A DNA stretch of 64,000 nt from NCBI GenBank assembly GCA_963995505.1, contig OZ023182.1, positions 19,795,619-19,859,618 on the forward strand. Direction: 5' to 3'. Positions 24,083 to 35,754 of the stretch are shown in pieces (position 1 is the first letter of the stretch; every line of letters starts with the position of its first letter). The translations under genes were made by a program, and so were the position numbers. The DNA comes from Hypericum androsaemum. Taxonomy: Eukaryota; Streptophyta; Magnoliopsida; Malpighiales; Hypericaceae. The notes below the pieces were generated by a model. It saw only the letters and a program-made list of their open reading frames with translations, ran no database searches and was not told the origin of the DNA.

Positions 24083-27000
24083 ATGAATTATATGTTCTAG
24101 AATTGCCAGGGTGTGGCTAGTGCCCGTTTTCGTCGTGCGATCAAAAATTTGGTCGATATGCATAAACCTAATATCCTTGTGTTACTCAAGACCTGGATTT
24201 TAGGACCTCAAGCTATCAAAATTGCTAATCAACTTGGTTTTTCTGAGATTGTACAGGCCCCTATGTCAGGTCACTCAGGCGATATTTGGATTCTGTGGCA
24301 TGGGCAAGAGATGAACATTACTGTTAGTGAAGTGGATAAGCAGTATATCCACATGGAAATTGATGGCAAGTGGTGTCTGACTGCGGTTTATGGCAGTTCC
24401 CAACTGGCTACACGAGAGACCCTCTGGCGTTCCTTGTCTACACTAGCAGCCAATATGACCTTGCCATGGCTGCTAGCCGGAGACTTTAACGTCTTCACAC
24501 CGTCTGATGGGAAAATAGGGGGAGACCGATCCGTGGCCGAAGACATATCAACTTCCAAAAATGGATTGAGGAGTTTGAATTACTGGACCTGGGTTTTGTT
24601 GGACCGAGGTTCACCTGGGTAAGGGGAAACATTCATGAAAGACTCGACCGCGGCCTAGCTAACCTCGGATGGCATCTTTAATACCCGGAGGCACTTGTCT
24701 ACCACCTTCCTCGGATTAAATCTGACCACTGCCTAATCCTTATCCGCGCGAACCCTCAACAACACACCAGACCCTTGAGTAGACTCTTTCGCTACCAAAC
24801 AGCTTGGCACAATCACCCCTCTTTTCTTGGTTTTATCACTGAGAATTGGGACTCCACTAAGCAGTTCCCTGAGGCTTGTACTAACTTTGTTAATCATGTG
24901 CAGGTTTGGAACAGGAATACTTTTGGCAATGTATACCACAGGAAAAGGAAGCTTATCAATCGCATTGCGGGTATCCAAAAGGCGTGCGAGCTCAGACCAA
25001 ATCCTTATCTGCGTAAACTGGACAAGGAACTCAGGATAGAACTAGAAGTTACTTTGGAACAAGAAGAGGCCATTTGGTTATAGAAACGTAACGAGTTGCT
25101 TGTTAATGGAGATCGAAACACAAAGTTCTTCCACGCAAAAACCCTTGTGAGACGGAAAAGGAACCGCATTGAAGGCCTGAAGAAGGAGGATGGCGAGTGG
25201 ACCGCTGACTCTGAGGAGATCAAAAACCTACTCATCAACTACTTCAAGGACATCTACACAGAGGAGTCTCCTATCCCTATACCTACCTTTATTCCTAACT
25301 TATTTTTGGTTATTATTGAGGAGGACAGAACCGCTTTGGGTCGGCTCCCAATGGAAGGAGAAATTCAAACGATTCTGTTCTCCATGGGTGCTCTCAAAGC
25401 CCCAGGTCCAGATGGGCTTCACGCGGCTTTTTTCCAAAAGTTTTGGCCGAATATTAAGCAGTCCCTCTGTAACTTTGTTATCCAGATTTTTAATTGGGAG
25501 ATCTCTCCTAGGATTGTTAATAATACTTCTTTGGTGTTGATCCCCAAGTTAGATTCTCCTGAATTGGCATCCCACTTTCATCCTATTAGTCTTTGTAACG
25601 TCTCCTTAAAAGTTATTACAAAGCTAATTGCTAATAGGTTACGGGACTACATGCCTAGTTGGGTGGGTCCGAACCAGAGTAGTTTTATTCCGGGTAGGCA
25701 TATTACAGGCAATATCATTATCGCACAAGAGGCGATTCATACTATGCGTGCTCGAAAAAAGGGTAAAAAGCTCATGGCTTTGAAAGTGGATCTCGAAAAA
25801 GCTTATGACATGATTAGGTGGTCCTTTGTACGTGATACGCTTACTTCACTTAATCTGCCTAGTAATTTGACTGATTTAATTATGGACTGTTTGTCCAATT
25901 GTTCCATGCAGGTACTATGGAATGGGGAGGCTACCACGTCTTTCAATCCCTCGAGGGGAATCCGTCAAGGAGATCCTCTCTCACCCTACATTTTTGTTCT
26001 TTGTCTAGAACATCTTGGCCATCTGATTAAGCTTAGCATTGAGAATGGGGACTGGAAACCTATTAAGTTATCCTGTAACGGCCCAAAACTCTCTCACTTA
26101 TTTTTTGCCGATGATCTTATCCTTTTCGCAGAAGCTTCCCCTAAGCAGACTTCTATTATATCGAACATTATGGATGTGTTTTGTCTTGCTTCAGGACAGA
26201 AAGTCAGCAGGCCTAAGACGAAGTTATTTGTCTCAAAAAATGTTTCTCCGTCCTTGGCTCATGAACTGGCTCGAAATCTAGGAGTGTCCCTTACCAAGAA
26301 CTTGGGAAAATACCTAGGGATGCCCCTGTTACATGATAGAGTTACCAAAGGAACCTACCAATTTATCTTAGATAAGGTTCATGATCGGCTTAGCGGATGG
26401 TGTGTTGACAAACTGTCCTTTGCAGGTAGAGAGACTTTATCGAAGGCGGTAATCTCAGCCCTCCCTACGTATGCTATGCAGACCACCAAGCTTCTGACAG
26501 GAGTATGCGAGGAGATCGAGAAATTACATAGGGCCTTCTTGTGGGGCTCGAACACGACCAAGAAAAAGCCACACCTCTTGTCGTGGGAAACTATTTGTAA
26601 GCCCAAAAAAGCCGGCGGGCTGGGCTTTAAAAGATTAAGAGATCAAAACCTTGCCCTCTTAATGAAGCTTGGGTGGGGTTTATTAACTGACAGGAATGCT
26701 CTTTGGGTACAGGTGCTATGGGAGAAGTACGGTCCACAGGGAAGCAGTACTTTCACTCCCTCCAGCAAACCCTCAAACTCCATTCTTTGGAAGACCATTA
26801 CTTCTGTTTGGCCCTTCCTTCAGAATGGGATGAGATGGTCGGTGAGGGATGGAAATTTTGCTCGATTTTGGAAGGACAAATGGGTGCCGGACAGCCCCCC
26901 GCTCGAGGAGGAAGCAACCCAAGTGATTCCAAAGGATTTGTGAGACTTAACTGTCAAGGAGGCAACCCTCCCTAATGGCGGCTGGAACTGGAGATTGTTT

Positions 27001-28191
27001 GAAAGTTTCCTACCTAACTCGAGCTTATGTCTAATTACAGGTCAACCCCCACTGAGAGACGAAAGAGGCCCAGATAATTTAATATGGAGCAAAACAACAT
27101 CTGGTATTTTCACGACAAAATCTGCCTACACTCTTCTAAGGGAATGGGAGGGCCTAGATGAAGATTATTGCTGGATGAAAATGTGGAAGTGGCAGGGGCC
27201 CCAGCGGCTAAAAACCATAGCTTGGCTTGCAAGGCACGGACGGCTCCTTACTAACGCTATCTGTTATCGTAGACACATGACCCAAGAAGCTAGGTGCCCT
27301 TGCTGTAAGAGAGAGGAAGAGACGGTGCTTCACGCACTTAGAGACTGCCAAGTCATCAAATCAACTTGGCTGAGTTTATTGAGAGTGAACAAGATTAATA
27401 TTGCCAACTTCTTTTCGCTTGATTTGCAGGCCTGGATAAAACATAATATTGATGCTCAAGGAGATTGGACCACCTACTTTTTTCTGGCCATCCACCAGTT
27501 CTGGAGATGGCGGAATAATAAGATTTTTGGTGGAGAAGATGTCCGCCCTCCTAATTCCTTTGCTTTCATTTGTCGCAGGGCAGCTGAAATTAAAGAGGCA
27601 TGGAAGACTGCTGGCCAAATACATAACAGACCACAGAGACAGGAAGTGCTAATCGGATGGCAACCACCTCCGTTGGGTTGGATGAAACTTAATACAGATG
27701 GTGCACGTCGGGCAACCTCCAAACAGGCAGCAGCGGGAGGCCTCCTTAGGGACCGGAATGGAAATTGGAAGGGAGGTTTCGCTGCTAATTTGGGGATTTG
27801 CTCTAGTGTGGTTGCTAAACTTTGGGGTGCTCTGAAAGGTCTGGAACTCGCGTGGTCCGTGGGCTGCAGGAAGATCCTTCTAGAGATTGATTCCAAAATC
27901 GTGGTTGACATGATTTTGGACAGGAACCAAGCGCAGCAAACTTCTCCACTCATATCGGACATCAGGTCTATTCTTGACAGGCAATGGGAAGTCGCAATCC
28001 AGCATGCCTACAGGGAAGCCAACAATTGCGCGGATTGGATGGCGAACCTTGGATTCAATATCGACATTAGCACACGTGCTTTCTGGCACCCTCCTGTGGG
28101 TTTAGGTAGACTACTAGAACAAGACTTAGGTGATGCAGGCTTACCAAGATTAATTGTAATCGAGGCTAGGAATGGGGGGATGAACAAGTAG
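24083..28191 (+). pseudogene. LINE ORF2: endonuclease, reverse transcriptase, RNase H (broken)
   Basis: Starts at ATG 24083, but a stop at 24098-24100 replaces the tryptophan usually before NCQG. The apurinic-endonuclease domain shows AGDFNVF (near 24478). The frame shifts near 24560 and further stops lie at about 24679, 25081-25083 and 26941-26943. The RT domain is otherwise complete, with LKAPGPDGLHAAFF, the GIRQGDPLSPY motif and FADDLILF (near 26105). A zinc-binding RVT region follows near 27290 (CPCCKREEETVLHALRDC). RNase H spans about 27660-28110 (LNTDGA, LEIDSK, then A-D-W), but the second catalytic residue, usually glutamate in an AELW context, is lysine (AKLW). The copy cannot make active ORF2 protein. 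Confidence 0.9.
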
Positions 28192-28402
28192 CGATACCAA
28201 CGTTAAGGGAGGATTTATCTCTCCCAAGGCACTCTTTCCCTCTTGTGGGTTTTTTTTCCACCAGGTTTTCTCACAAGAGGGTTTTAACGAGGCCAACGGT
28301 CGCAACCCCCATTCGGGGGATTTGTCTCCGTTAGATGGTAATAGATCTCACTAATTAAAGGGGTTCGCCCCTCCACGTTTACCAAAAAACTTGGACATTT
28401 TT

Positions 28403-29489
28403 CTGAAAAGATAAAAAGGTTAGATACCCATTTTGAAAATGTATCTAATTTTTACCCATTTCTGAAATTATCTACCTTTTTACCCATTTTAGTAAGAAAA
28501 AACTATTGAAACTTGACATTCAAGATTGTTTTATGCTTTTGCTTTTCTTTCTAGATTTGTTTGGATCCTGAGCGGTATAATTTGAGTGGAGTTTCAGAGA
28601 GGGACGAATATAGTATAAAGTCTTCCATGGTTGATTTAAGATCTTAACCTATGGTTATATTTATAGCAATCAAATTGTTCCCGTATTCTTTTTGGTAAGT
28701 AGTTTTTTTTCCCATTTATTGACATTCAGTGCAACGGAAACAAGTAACAGATTTATATTTCTGAGTGACTGAACAAGCAATTACATCAACACAAGAAAGT
28801 TTATCGAGCTATCGGAATACAAACATAATGTAATTATAATTTAAATCGCTAATCGCATGCTGAAATTTAAATCATAATGTGGTTTGTAAATGTTCGATTT
28901 TTTGGGTGGTATATAAATGATGATTAATTTAGATTCAAGTAGCATTTAATCTAGTAACCGTAGGTCGCTCTGTCTTTTTACAAAAAATTACCCATTTTGA
29001 AAATGTACGTATGTTCATTGTTTTGGTAAATTTTTTAATAAAAGACCCAATAAGGATCGGTGTTGTTATGTATTATTTATTGAGTTAATTAAATTGATGT
29101 TCATTTTTTCTCTTAACCTCCATTTATGGGCACTTTTATCAACGTTTTATCATGATCACCACTTCCCCTATAATATGTACATTTTCTTCATTATATATAA
29201 TTAATAGATTAGTGAATAGTTAATATAATGACTATAAATACAAGTCGTAACTTTTGTAATGCGATGTTACGGTGATTAATGAGAAGTTAGATTATATTTT
29301 CTACATCTTTTTATTCTTTCTATTCTTATTCTCCAAGTTCATCATAAATAATTTATAAAAGGTTCAAATTTTTTTTGTTACTTTCAAATAGTCAATAGAA
29401 TGTTTACTTCACCATTGCTCCGAAGTCAAATCCTAACTACGCACCGTGTTTCGCTTCTTCCTTTTGTATTCGGGACGAGGAATGTATGA
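28403..29489. other. Intergenic array DNA with a P450 5' stub
   Basis: Continuation of the P450 upstream flank interrupted by the LINE, containing the stub listed separately at 28560-28628. Sequence near 28880-28945 recurs at about 51910-51980, showing it belongs to the duplicated unit. No other gene seen. Confidence 0.5.
28560..28628 (-). pseudogene. CYP81-like P450 N-terminal stub
   Basis: From ATG at 28628 leftwards about 23 codons match the start of the P450 copies (MEDFxLYSSLS, then KLYRSGSK), with part of the membrane anchor deleted. The match then stops. The upstream flank (28629-28680) also matches the other P450 promoters. A residue of a lost array member. Confidence 0.8.
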
Positions 29490-29625
29490 GGTGCGATGTG
29501 GCGGCCCCTAATGTTCGCAAGGTGACGAAATGCATGAAGAGAATATGGTATCATGGTCGGCTATGATTTCCGGGTTGCAGAGTAAGCTCTAGTAGTGCAT
29601 CTCTTTTCCAACCAAAGCAAACATT
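29490..29625 (+). pseudogene. PPR gene fragment 1
   Basis: Same segment as the better-preserved PPR fragment at 38508, heavily mutated. Recognisable by the nucleotide words AATATGGTATCATGGTCGGC and GATTTCCGGGTTG. It lies about 120 bp beyond the 3' end of P450 pseudogene 2, convergent with it. Confidence 0.65.
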
Positions 29626-29741
29626 TTTAATTTGATCAAAACAAGAAAAGAGAGTTGCGGACATCCGAATGCATGCCTTGAAGGAAGAAATTTCAACAGA
29701 GAAGCTTATTTTTTTTTGAACATACTACCAAGAGACAAAAC

Positions 29742-32497
29742 TCAGGTAGAAGAAGATTCCTTAACAGGAACTACGGGAAACATTGGGAAACATTTGGTGA
29801 CAATGGGACGTGCCTTGCAATAGATCTTTAATGGCACTGCTTTAGGCATGGTAAGCCCTTCACCCTCATTCATGTCAACGAGCTTATCATTCAACCTTTT
29901 CCACTCGAAACACTGAATCAACGAGCCCAAGGTCAACCCCACTCTCCGATGCGCCAGTCCGACCCCAAGGCAAGCTCTTCTTCCTGTTCCAAATGGTACC
30001 AGCTTATGATTGTCTAGTTTTTTGCAGTTTTCAAACCTCTCGGGCGTGAATGTCGTTGGTTCCTCCCAAATTTTTTGGTCCCTATGAATTGCCCATGTGT
30101 TGACCAGAAGAACGGTACCGCGTGATATATTGTAGCCTCCAATGGTACAATCATCTAAGGAGAAGTGCGATATTAGAAGAGGAGCTACTGGATACAATCA
30201 AAGAGTCTCTGTGATTATGTTCTGGAGGTATGGTAACTTGGAAAGATCATATTCATCGAGTAGACGATGTTGTCCAACTTGAATGTCCAATTCTTTTCTA
30301 GCTTTTTCTAAGATTTTAGGAAGGTTGACCAAGCTCGATAGTGTCCATTCTAGTGTGCCAGCTGATGTGTCAGTTCCAGCCGTTAGCATGGCCTTTAACA
30401 ATCATGAATCATTTCAAATTAACAAGTTCAAGGGTATTTGGCTATATGGCACTAGGCCTAGAGATGAATAAACAGAGAGGTAAATGATTCAATAAGTGTA
30501 ACTTATTGTAGAAATTTACTTATACAAAAAATTCAAATTAATAAGTTGGGAAATTTTCAAGTTTCTAGGAGTATTGAGATTATTATATTGAATTGTGAAT
30601 GTAGTAATTTGTTTAAGTATGAAAAATTTACATTCTCATACCATTATTTTAAAATTTTAGGTTATATATATAAATTCTAACACAGAAAAACAAGAGGTAC
30701 AAAATTTTTTTATAGAAAAAGAAAAAGGGGAAAACCCACAAATCCCTAAGATTAGATATGATGATTTTGGAGGTACATTAAATAATTTTTAGTCCCTGAA
30801 TTTTTAGAAATTGATTTCATTATCTTTTTTTTACTTTAAAATAAAAGTGAAGATGGCATACTGTGAAATCAACTAAAATAATTCAAAGCCTTTGAGTTAC
30901 TTTCTATTTCACGTTTAAATTTGTGCATTGATCAAAACTTTCCTAGAAAATCAAATTCAACGACTTTGAAAAAATTGAATACTAAACCAAATTCATAGCT
31001 ACAAAAAATGAAAGAGACACCCAAGGAAGGGAAAAAAATGCACGTAGGTGTGATGTTTTAAAAATTTTTGGCATGCATCAAATTGTTTAATATAATTCCC
31101 ATCTAATCACATTTTATAATCATCATAGGTGGTGTTTCACTCTTTTTTTTTCTTATTTTATTAGAGGTTTGATTGGAGGATATATCGATTTTTTTTTGCT
31201 TTGCTTACCAATTTTCCTGACTTTCATTTACTTGTTGAGGGACAATTTTGATATTCTACAATAAAATATTAATCAAAAACTGACTCACCAACCAACCAAT
31301 TCAAATTTTCAAAACTCAATGACTAAAAGACTATGTGGTGGACTTCCCAATACTATTATATCTAACATTAGTAACTTATAAGTTTTTTCCTAAAGAAAAA
31401 ATATATTCTTTTTTGGTATAACAAAGAAAATTAATTTATAATTAATAGTATAAAATCTTCACCAAAAACTAGTATAAAATGGAAGACAAAATAAAACAGA
31501 GTACCAAAAGATATTTAGCCTATCAGTACAAAGAATGTATTATTTCTAAGAAGTTGAGGGTCTGATGTGTAAAAATTTACCTTTCAAAAAAATAAAAATA
31601 AAACAGAGATATCACTCAAAATGAAATAATTAGGTAAAATAAATAGGGTACCAATATGAGTCCTTTGATGATCTCGTCGGTGTAGCACTCGGGTTGAGAT
31701 TTCTGTAAAGAAAGCAAGTGATAAACCATGGTCTCTGCTTCGCCCTACCTCTCCATGCTGCTTCTGTGCTCATCTAGCAACCCTTGGAGGAACTTGTCGC
31801 TTTTCTTGGCAAGGCTCTTCACCTTCTTCTCGTGGCTGTTCCCCGTAAACATCTTCGCGAGCGGCAAGAAGTCCTCGGGATTCGCTGTCGCAGAGTACTT
31901 GAACAATTCGTCGATCATCTCCTTGAACTGGTTGGCCTCTTGCTTGTTGGCCACGTCATCCCCGTGACTATTCTCATGATGACATTGAAGGTCAAGTCTG
32001 TGAACACCGTCTTCATCTCCACCACTGCTAAAGCCGCGCTATTAGATGCCTGATTTTATCCTTGCGTGTGCTCAGGGACATGTTGAGGAGGTGGGGAGCA
32101 AAGAGGTCGTTAGAGGCAATGCGATGCTGGTTGCGCCAGTGATCGCCGTAAGGAGAGGCACCGATGGAGCTGTGGTTGTATTCCACGTACTGGGTCATCA
32201 ACGTCTTGGGACGGTTCACGAGAACGATGTCATTTTTGGTGAAGCATTCCTCCACCACAGAGGGTGAGGACACCACCACGGTCAGCTGCGGCCCGAACTT
32301 GAGCAAGAAGATGGGGATGTACTTCTGGGAGATGTCGTCTAAGACACGGTGGAGGGGTGCTTAAGGAGGTGGAGGTGGCCCCCAATGGGAAGCGACGATG
32401 GGCTGGGCAGGAGGTTTTTGCGTCCTGAGCGGTAGAATTTGAGTGCTAGGAGTACGAAGAAGATAGAGAGGGACAAATATAGCACAAAGTCTTCCAC
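29742..32497 (-). pseudogene. CYP81-like P450 pseudogene 2
   Basis: Exon 1 spans about 32497-31652 and exon 2 30392-29742, with conserved splice sites and a 1.26-kb intron. The start codon is changed from ATG to GTG (32495-32497). Exon 1 has a frameshift near codon 50 and lost segments between about 31960 and 32040. In exon 2 the arginine codon of the K-helix ExxR (CGA in the other copies) is TGA. The heme motif reads [10 protein letters not shown], with proline changed to leucine. A 10-base tandem duplication (ATGTTTCCCA) at the natural C-terminus removes the stop and extends the frame to 29742. No active enzyme is possible. Confidence 0.9.
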
Positions 32498-33170
32498 GGT
32501 TTATTTAAGATCTCGACATATGGTTGGATTGTTTTCTCTCAGAGTGGAAAAACATCAAATGATGTTTGTGTATGTATGGGTTAAAAGAAAATTAAATTGT
32601 TCCTATAACTTTTTTGGTAACGTTTGTTTCCATATATACATATTACTCTAATATTTAAGATCAACTACTGTTGGACATTATTTTAAAAAAATGTTGAATG
32701 ATGTTTTTCCATGTATAAAGACAATGCCTCTTTAATGTTTGTTACCATTTATTGACATTGATTGGAATGGAAACAAGTTATAGATTTTAGTTTCTTGCCA
32801 TTTATTGACGTTCGGTGGAACGGAAACAAGTAATATATTTTCATTTAATAGTTTATTAAGAGTAATTAGAACATGACACATAATGTCTTTATTGTTGGAG
32901 AATCAAATTCTTAATCCAAAAAAGAGGTTGGCCAGCATAAATGTTGAGCTTCGAACTGGGAGATGAATTAGAAAGAAAAATTAAATTAAAAATAATTTCT
33001 TTAAAAATTTGAGCTAATTAATTTCTCTGAGATTGGAAAATCTTCAAATGATGTTTGGGTTTTTATGGGTTGAAAGAAAACTAAATTGTTCCCATAATTT
33101 GTTTTGGTAATATTTTTTTCCATATATATATTAGTCAATTATTTAAAGTCGGTTACTGTTGGACATTGCA
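32498..33170. other. P450 upstream flank, no gene
   Basis: Matches the upstream flank of the other P450 copies. The TATA-box position is degraded. It also contains a diverged third relative of the tandem repeat listed next (about 32695-32940). Confidence 0.55.
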
Positions 33171-35137
33171 TAAAAAATGATGAATGATATTTTTTCATGG
33201 ATAAAGACAATTTCTCTGTAATGCTTGTTACCATTTATTGAAGTTAATAGGAATGAAAACAAGTTATGGATTTCAGTTTTCGAGTAATGGAAACAAGTTT
33301 TGGCTAGTAGTTTCTTCCCATTTATTGACGTTTAATATATTTCTATTTAGCAGGTTATTAAGAGTAATTAAAACGTGACTCGTAATATTTTTATTGTTGG
33401 AGAATTAAATTTTTAATCCAAAAAGGAGGTTGGCCATCATAAATATTGATTACTGTTGTAAATTATTCCATCATATTTCGGCATTATTCTTACAGTCCGC
33501 ATGACCATTATTAACACTACAACAAAAGAAAACAATAATACTACTGTATATTCTTTAAATGAGGATGATACCAAAAACAAAAGTTAACAAAATTGACATA
33601 TTTAGAGTGAGTTAATCAATTTCACAAAGTTAATAAAATATAATTGCAGAACAAAACATAATTTAGATTAATAAAATTGACATATTTAGAGAGAGACAAC
33701 TATCAAATATTCCTAACTAATTATATTTTAAAAAAATTGAGAAATAATATTATTATCAATTCATTTACGTTATAAACTTATTGATATCTAAAACTTCCAC
33801 TACATCATCGTATGAACTAGAATAAATAATATTACTATCAATTCATTTACATTTTCTACAATTGCAACAAATTTTCTCTGGCAACTCTTCAATTGAATAT
33901 ACAGAAAGTTCACACCATCACTTCTCCATATGATGATGTGCTCGTGGTTTGTTTAATGATAAATTGTTCATAATTAATTAGCAAGCTCTACATATAAATA
34001 GAAATATTTTATATTAAATAAATTACCTTAATAAATAAACGTGTCGAGGAAATACGACTGGGAATTAGGGCAATAATGATGCTTTCAAATCCACATTTCT
34101 AAAGTTTGAAATGGTGCGAAGAGCAAAATTTTGGATGTGGATTTATATAGAATGATAAAATATGAAAATTAATGTCGTATTATGAAATTTATCTTAAAAA
34201 ATGATGAATGATGTTTTTTCATGGATAAAGACAATTTCTCTTTAATGTTTGTTACCATTTATTGACGTTAATAAGAATGGAAACAACTTATGGATTTCAG
34301 TTTCCGGGTAGTGGAAACAAGTTTTGGCTAGTAGTTTCTTCCCATTTATTGACGTACGGTGGAATGAAAACAAGTAATATATATCTATTTAGCAGGTTAT
34401 TAAGAATAATTAAGAAGTGACTCGTAATATTTTTATTGTTGGAGAACTGAATTTTCAATCCAAAAAGAAGGTTGGCCATCATAAATATTGATTGTTGTTG
34501 TAAATTATTCTATCTTATTTCGACGTTATTCTTACTGCCCGCATAGCCATTATTAATACTACAACAAAAGAAAGCAATAATACGATTGTATATTCTTTAA
34601 ATGGGGACAGTACCAAATGCAAAAGTTAACAAAATTGACATATTTAGAGAGAGGCAACTATCGAATATTCCAAACTAATTCTATTTTCAAAAAATTGAGA
34701 AATAATATTACTATCAATTCATTTACATTATCAACTTATTGATATCTAAAACATCCACTACATCATCGTATGAACTAAAATAAATAATATTACTATCAAT
34801 TCATTTATATTTTCTACAATTGCAACAATTTTTCTCTGGCAACTCTTCAATTGAATATACAGAAAGTTCACACCATCACTTCTCCATATGATGATGTGCT
34901 CGTGGTTTGTTTAATGATAAATTGTTCATAATTAATTAGCAAGCTCTACATATAAATAGAAACATTTTACCTTAATAAATAAACCTATCGAGAAAATATG
35001 ACTGGGAATTAGGGCAATAATGATGCTTTCGGATCCACATTTCTAAAGTTTGAAATGGTGTGACGAGCAAAAATTTGGATGTGGATTTATATAGAATGGT
35101 AAAATATGAAAATTAATGTTGTATTGTGAATTTTATC
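33171..35137. repeat. Direct tandem duplication of about 1 kb, no gene
   Basis: Unit 1 (33171-34194) and unit 2 (34195 to about 35137) are closely similar throughout. For example TTGCAACAA with TTTCTCTGGCAACTC, and CCATATGATGATGTGCTCG, occur in both in the same order. Unit 2 has small deletions. The sequence is AT-rich and non-coding. Confidence 0.85.
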
Positions 35138-35457
35138 CAAAAAGAGATCTAAATTTCGTGTAAGGGAAACATCTAATAGCACTATCCGCATTTGGATGTC
35201 AAAAAATGCTATATTTTGACCACAATAGGACATAAGTTGCCGTATTTAGCCACAATACGATATTTTTAGTCATTTCTTGAGTACAACAAAAGAAGTCATA
35301 TTGTGGTTAACATGGCAAAAAAAATCGTATTACGATGCCACACTATGACAGAAAATGATGCTGTCTGACTTGGACACCAAATTTGAAATACTTTAATTTT
35401 AGACCCCATTTTGGTAATAAGTGTCCATGGACACGTGATTGGGCAAAATCCAAAACT

Positions 35458-35590
35458 ATGTACCCGAAAATGTGGCAACCCACCAATGCTCGCAAGATAT
35501 TCGACGAAATAAATGAGGGGAACATGTTATCATGTCAGCTATGATTTTTGGGTTTCGGAGCATCCTTGAATTTTGTGTCCTTTTTAAAAA
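35458..35590 (+). pseudogene. PPR gene fragment 2
   Basis: Encodes, with frameshifts, the PPR motif remnant MYPKxW-ARKIFDEI..NML (nucleotide words GCTCGCAAGATATTCGACG and GATTTTTGGGTT). Convergent with P450 pseudogene 3, about 165 bp from its stop. Confidence 0.7.
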
Positions 35591-35754
35591 AGGAAAGAAA
35601 ATCGACCCAACACATGCAACCATTTTTAATTGATCATCAAAGAAAAACAAGTTGCAAACAATACAATTCATGCATAATCTCAATAGAGAAGCTTATTTTT
35701 TAAGACATATACCAAGAGACAAAAGTCATGTAGAAGAAAATTTCTTTACACGTA

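Larger units (their letters stand above)
22117..28386 (+). mobile_element. Full-length non-LTR retrotransposon (L1-type LINE)
   Basis: 6.3 kb bounded by the target-site duplication AAACTTGGACATTTTT (22101-22116 and 28387-28402) and ending in a short A-run after GTTTACC. Contains ORF1 (nucleic-acid-binding protein) and ORF2 (endonuclease, reverse transcriptase, zf-RVT region, RNase H), the layout of plant L1 elements with RNase H. ORF2 has several stops, so the copy is inactive. It landed in the upstream flank that is shared by the P450 units. Confidence 0.95.

Noticed and set aside
24733..24978. Reverse-strand frames within the LINE
   Set aside because: Shadows of ORF2 in the opposite strand with no domain.
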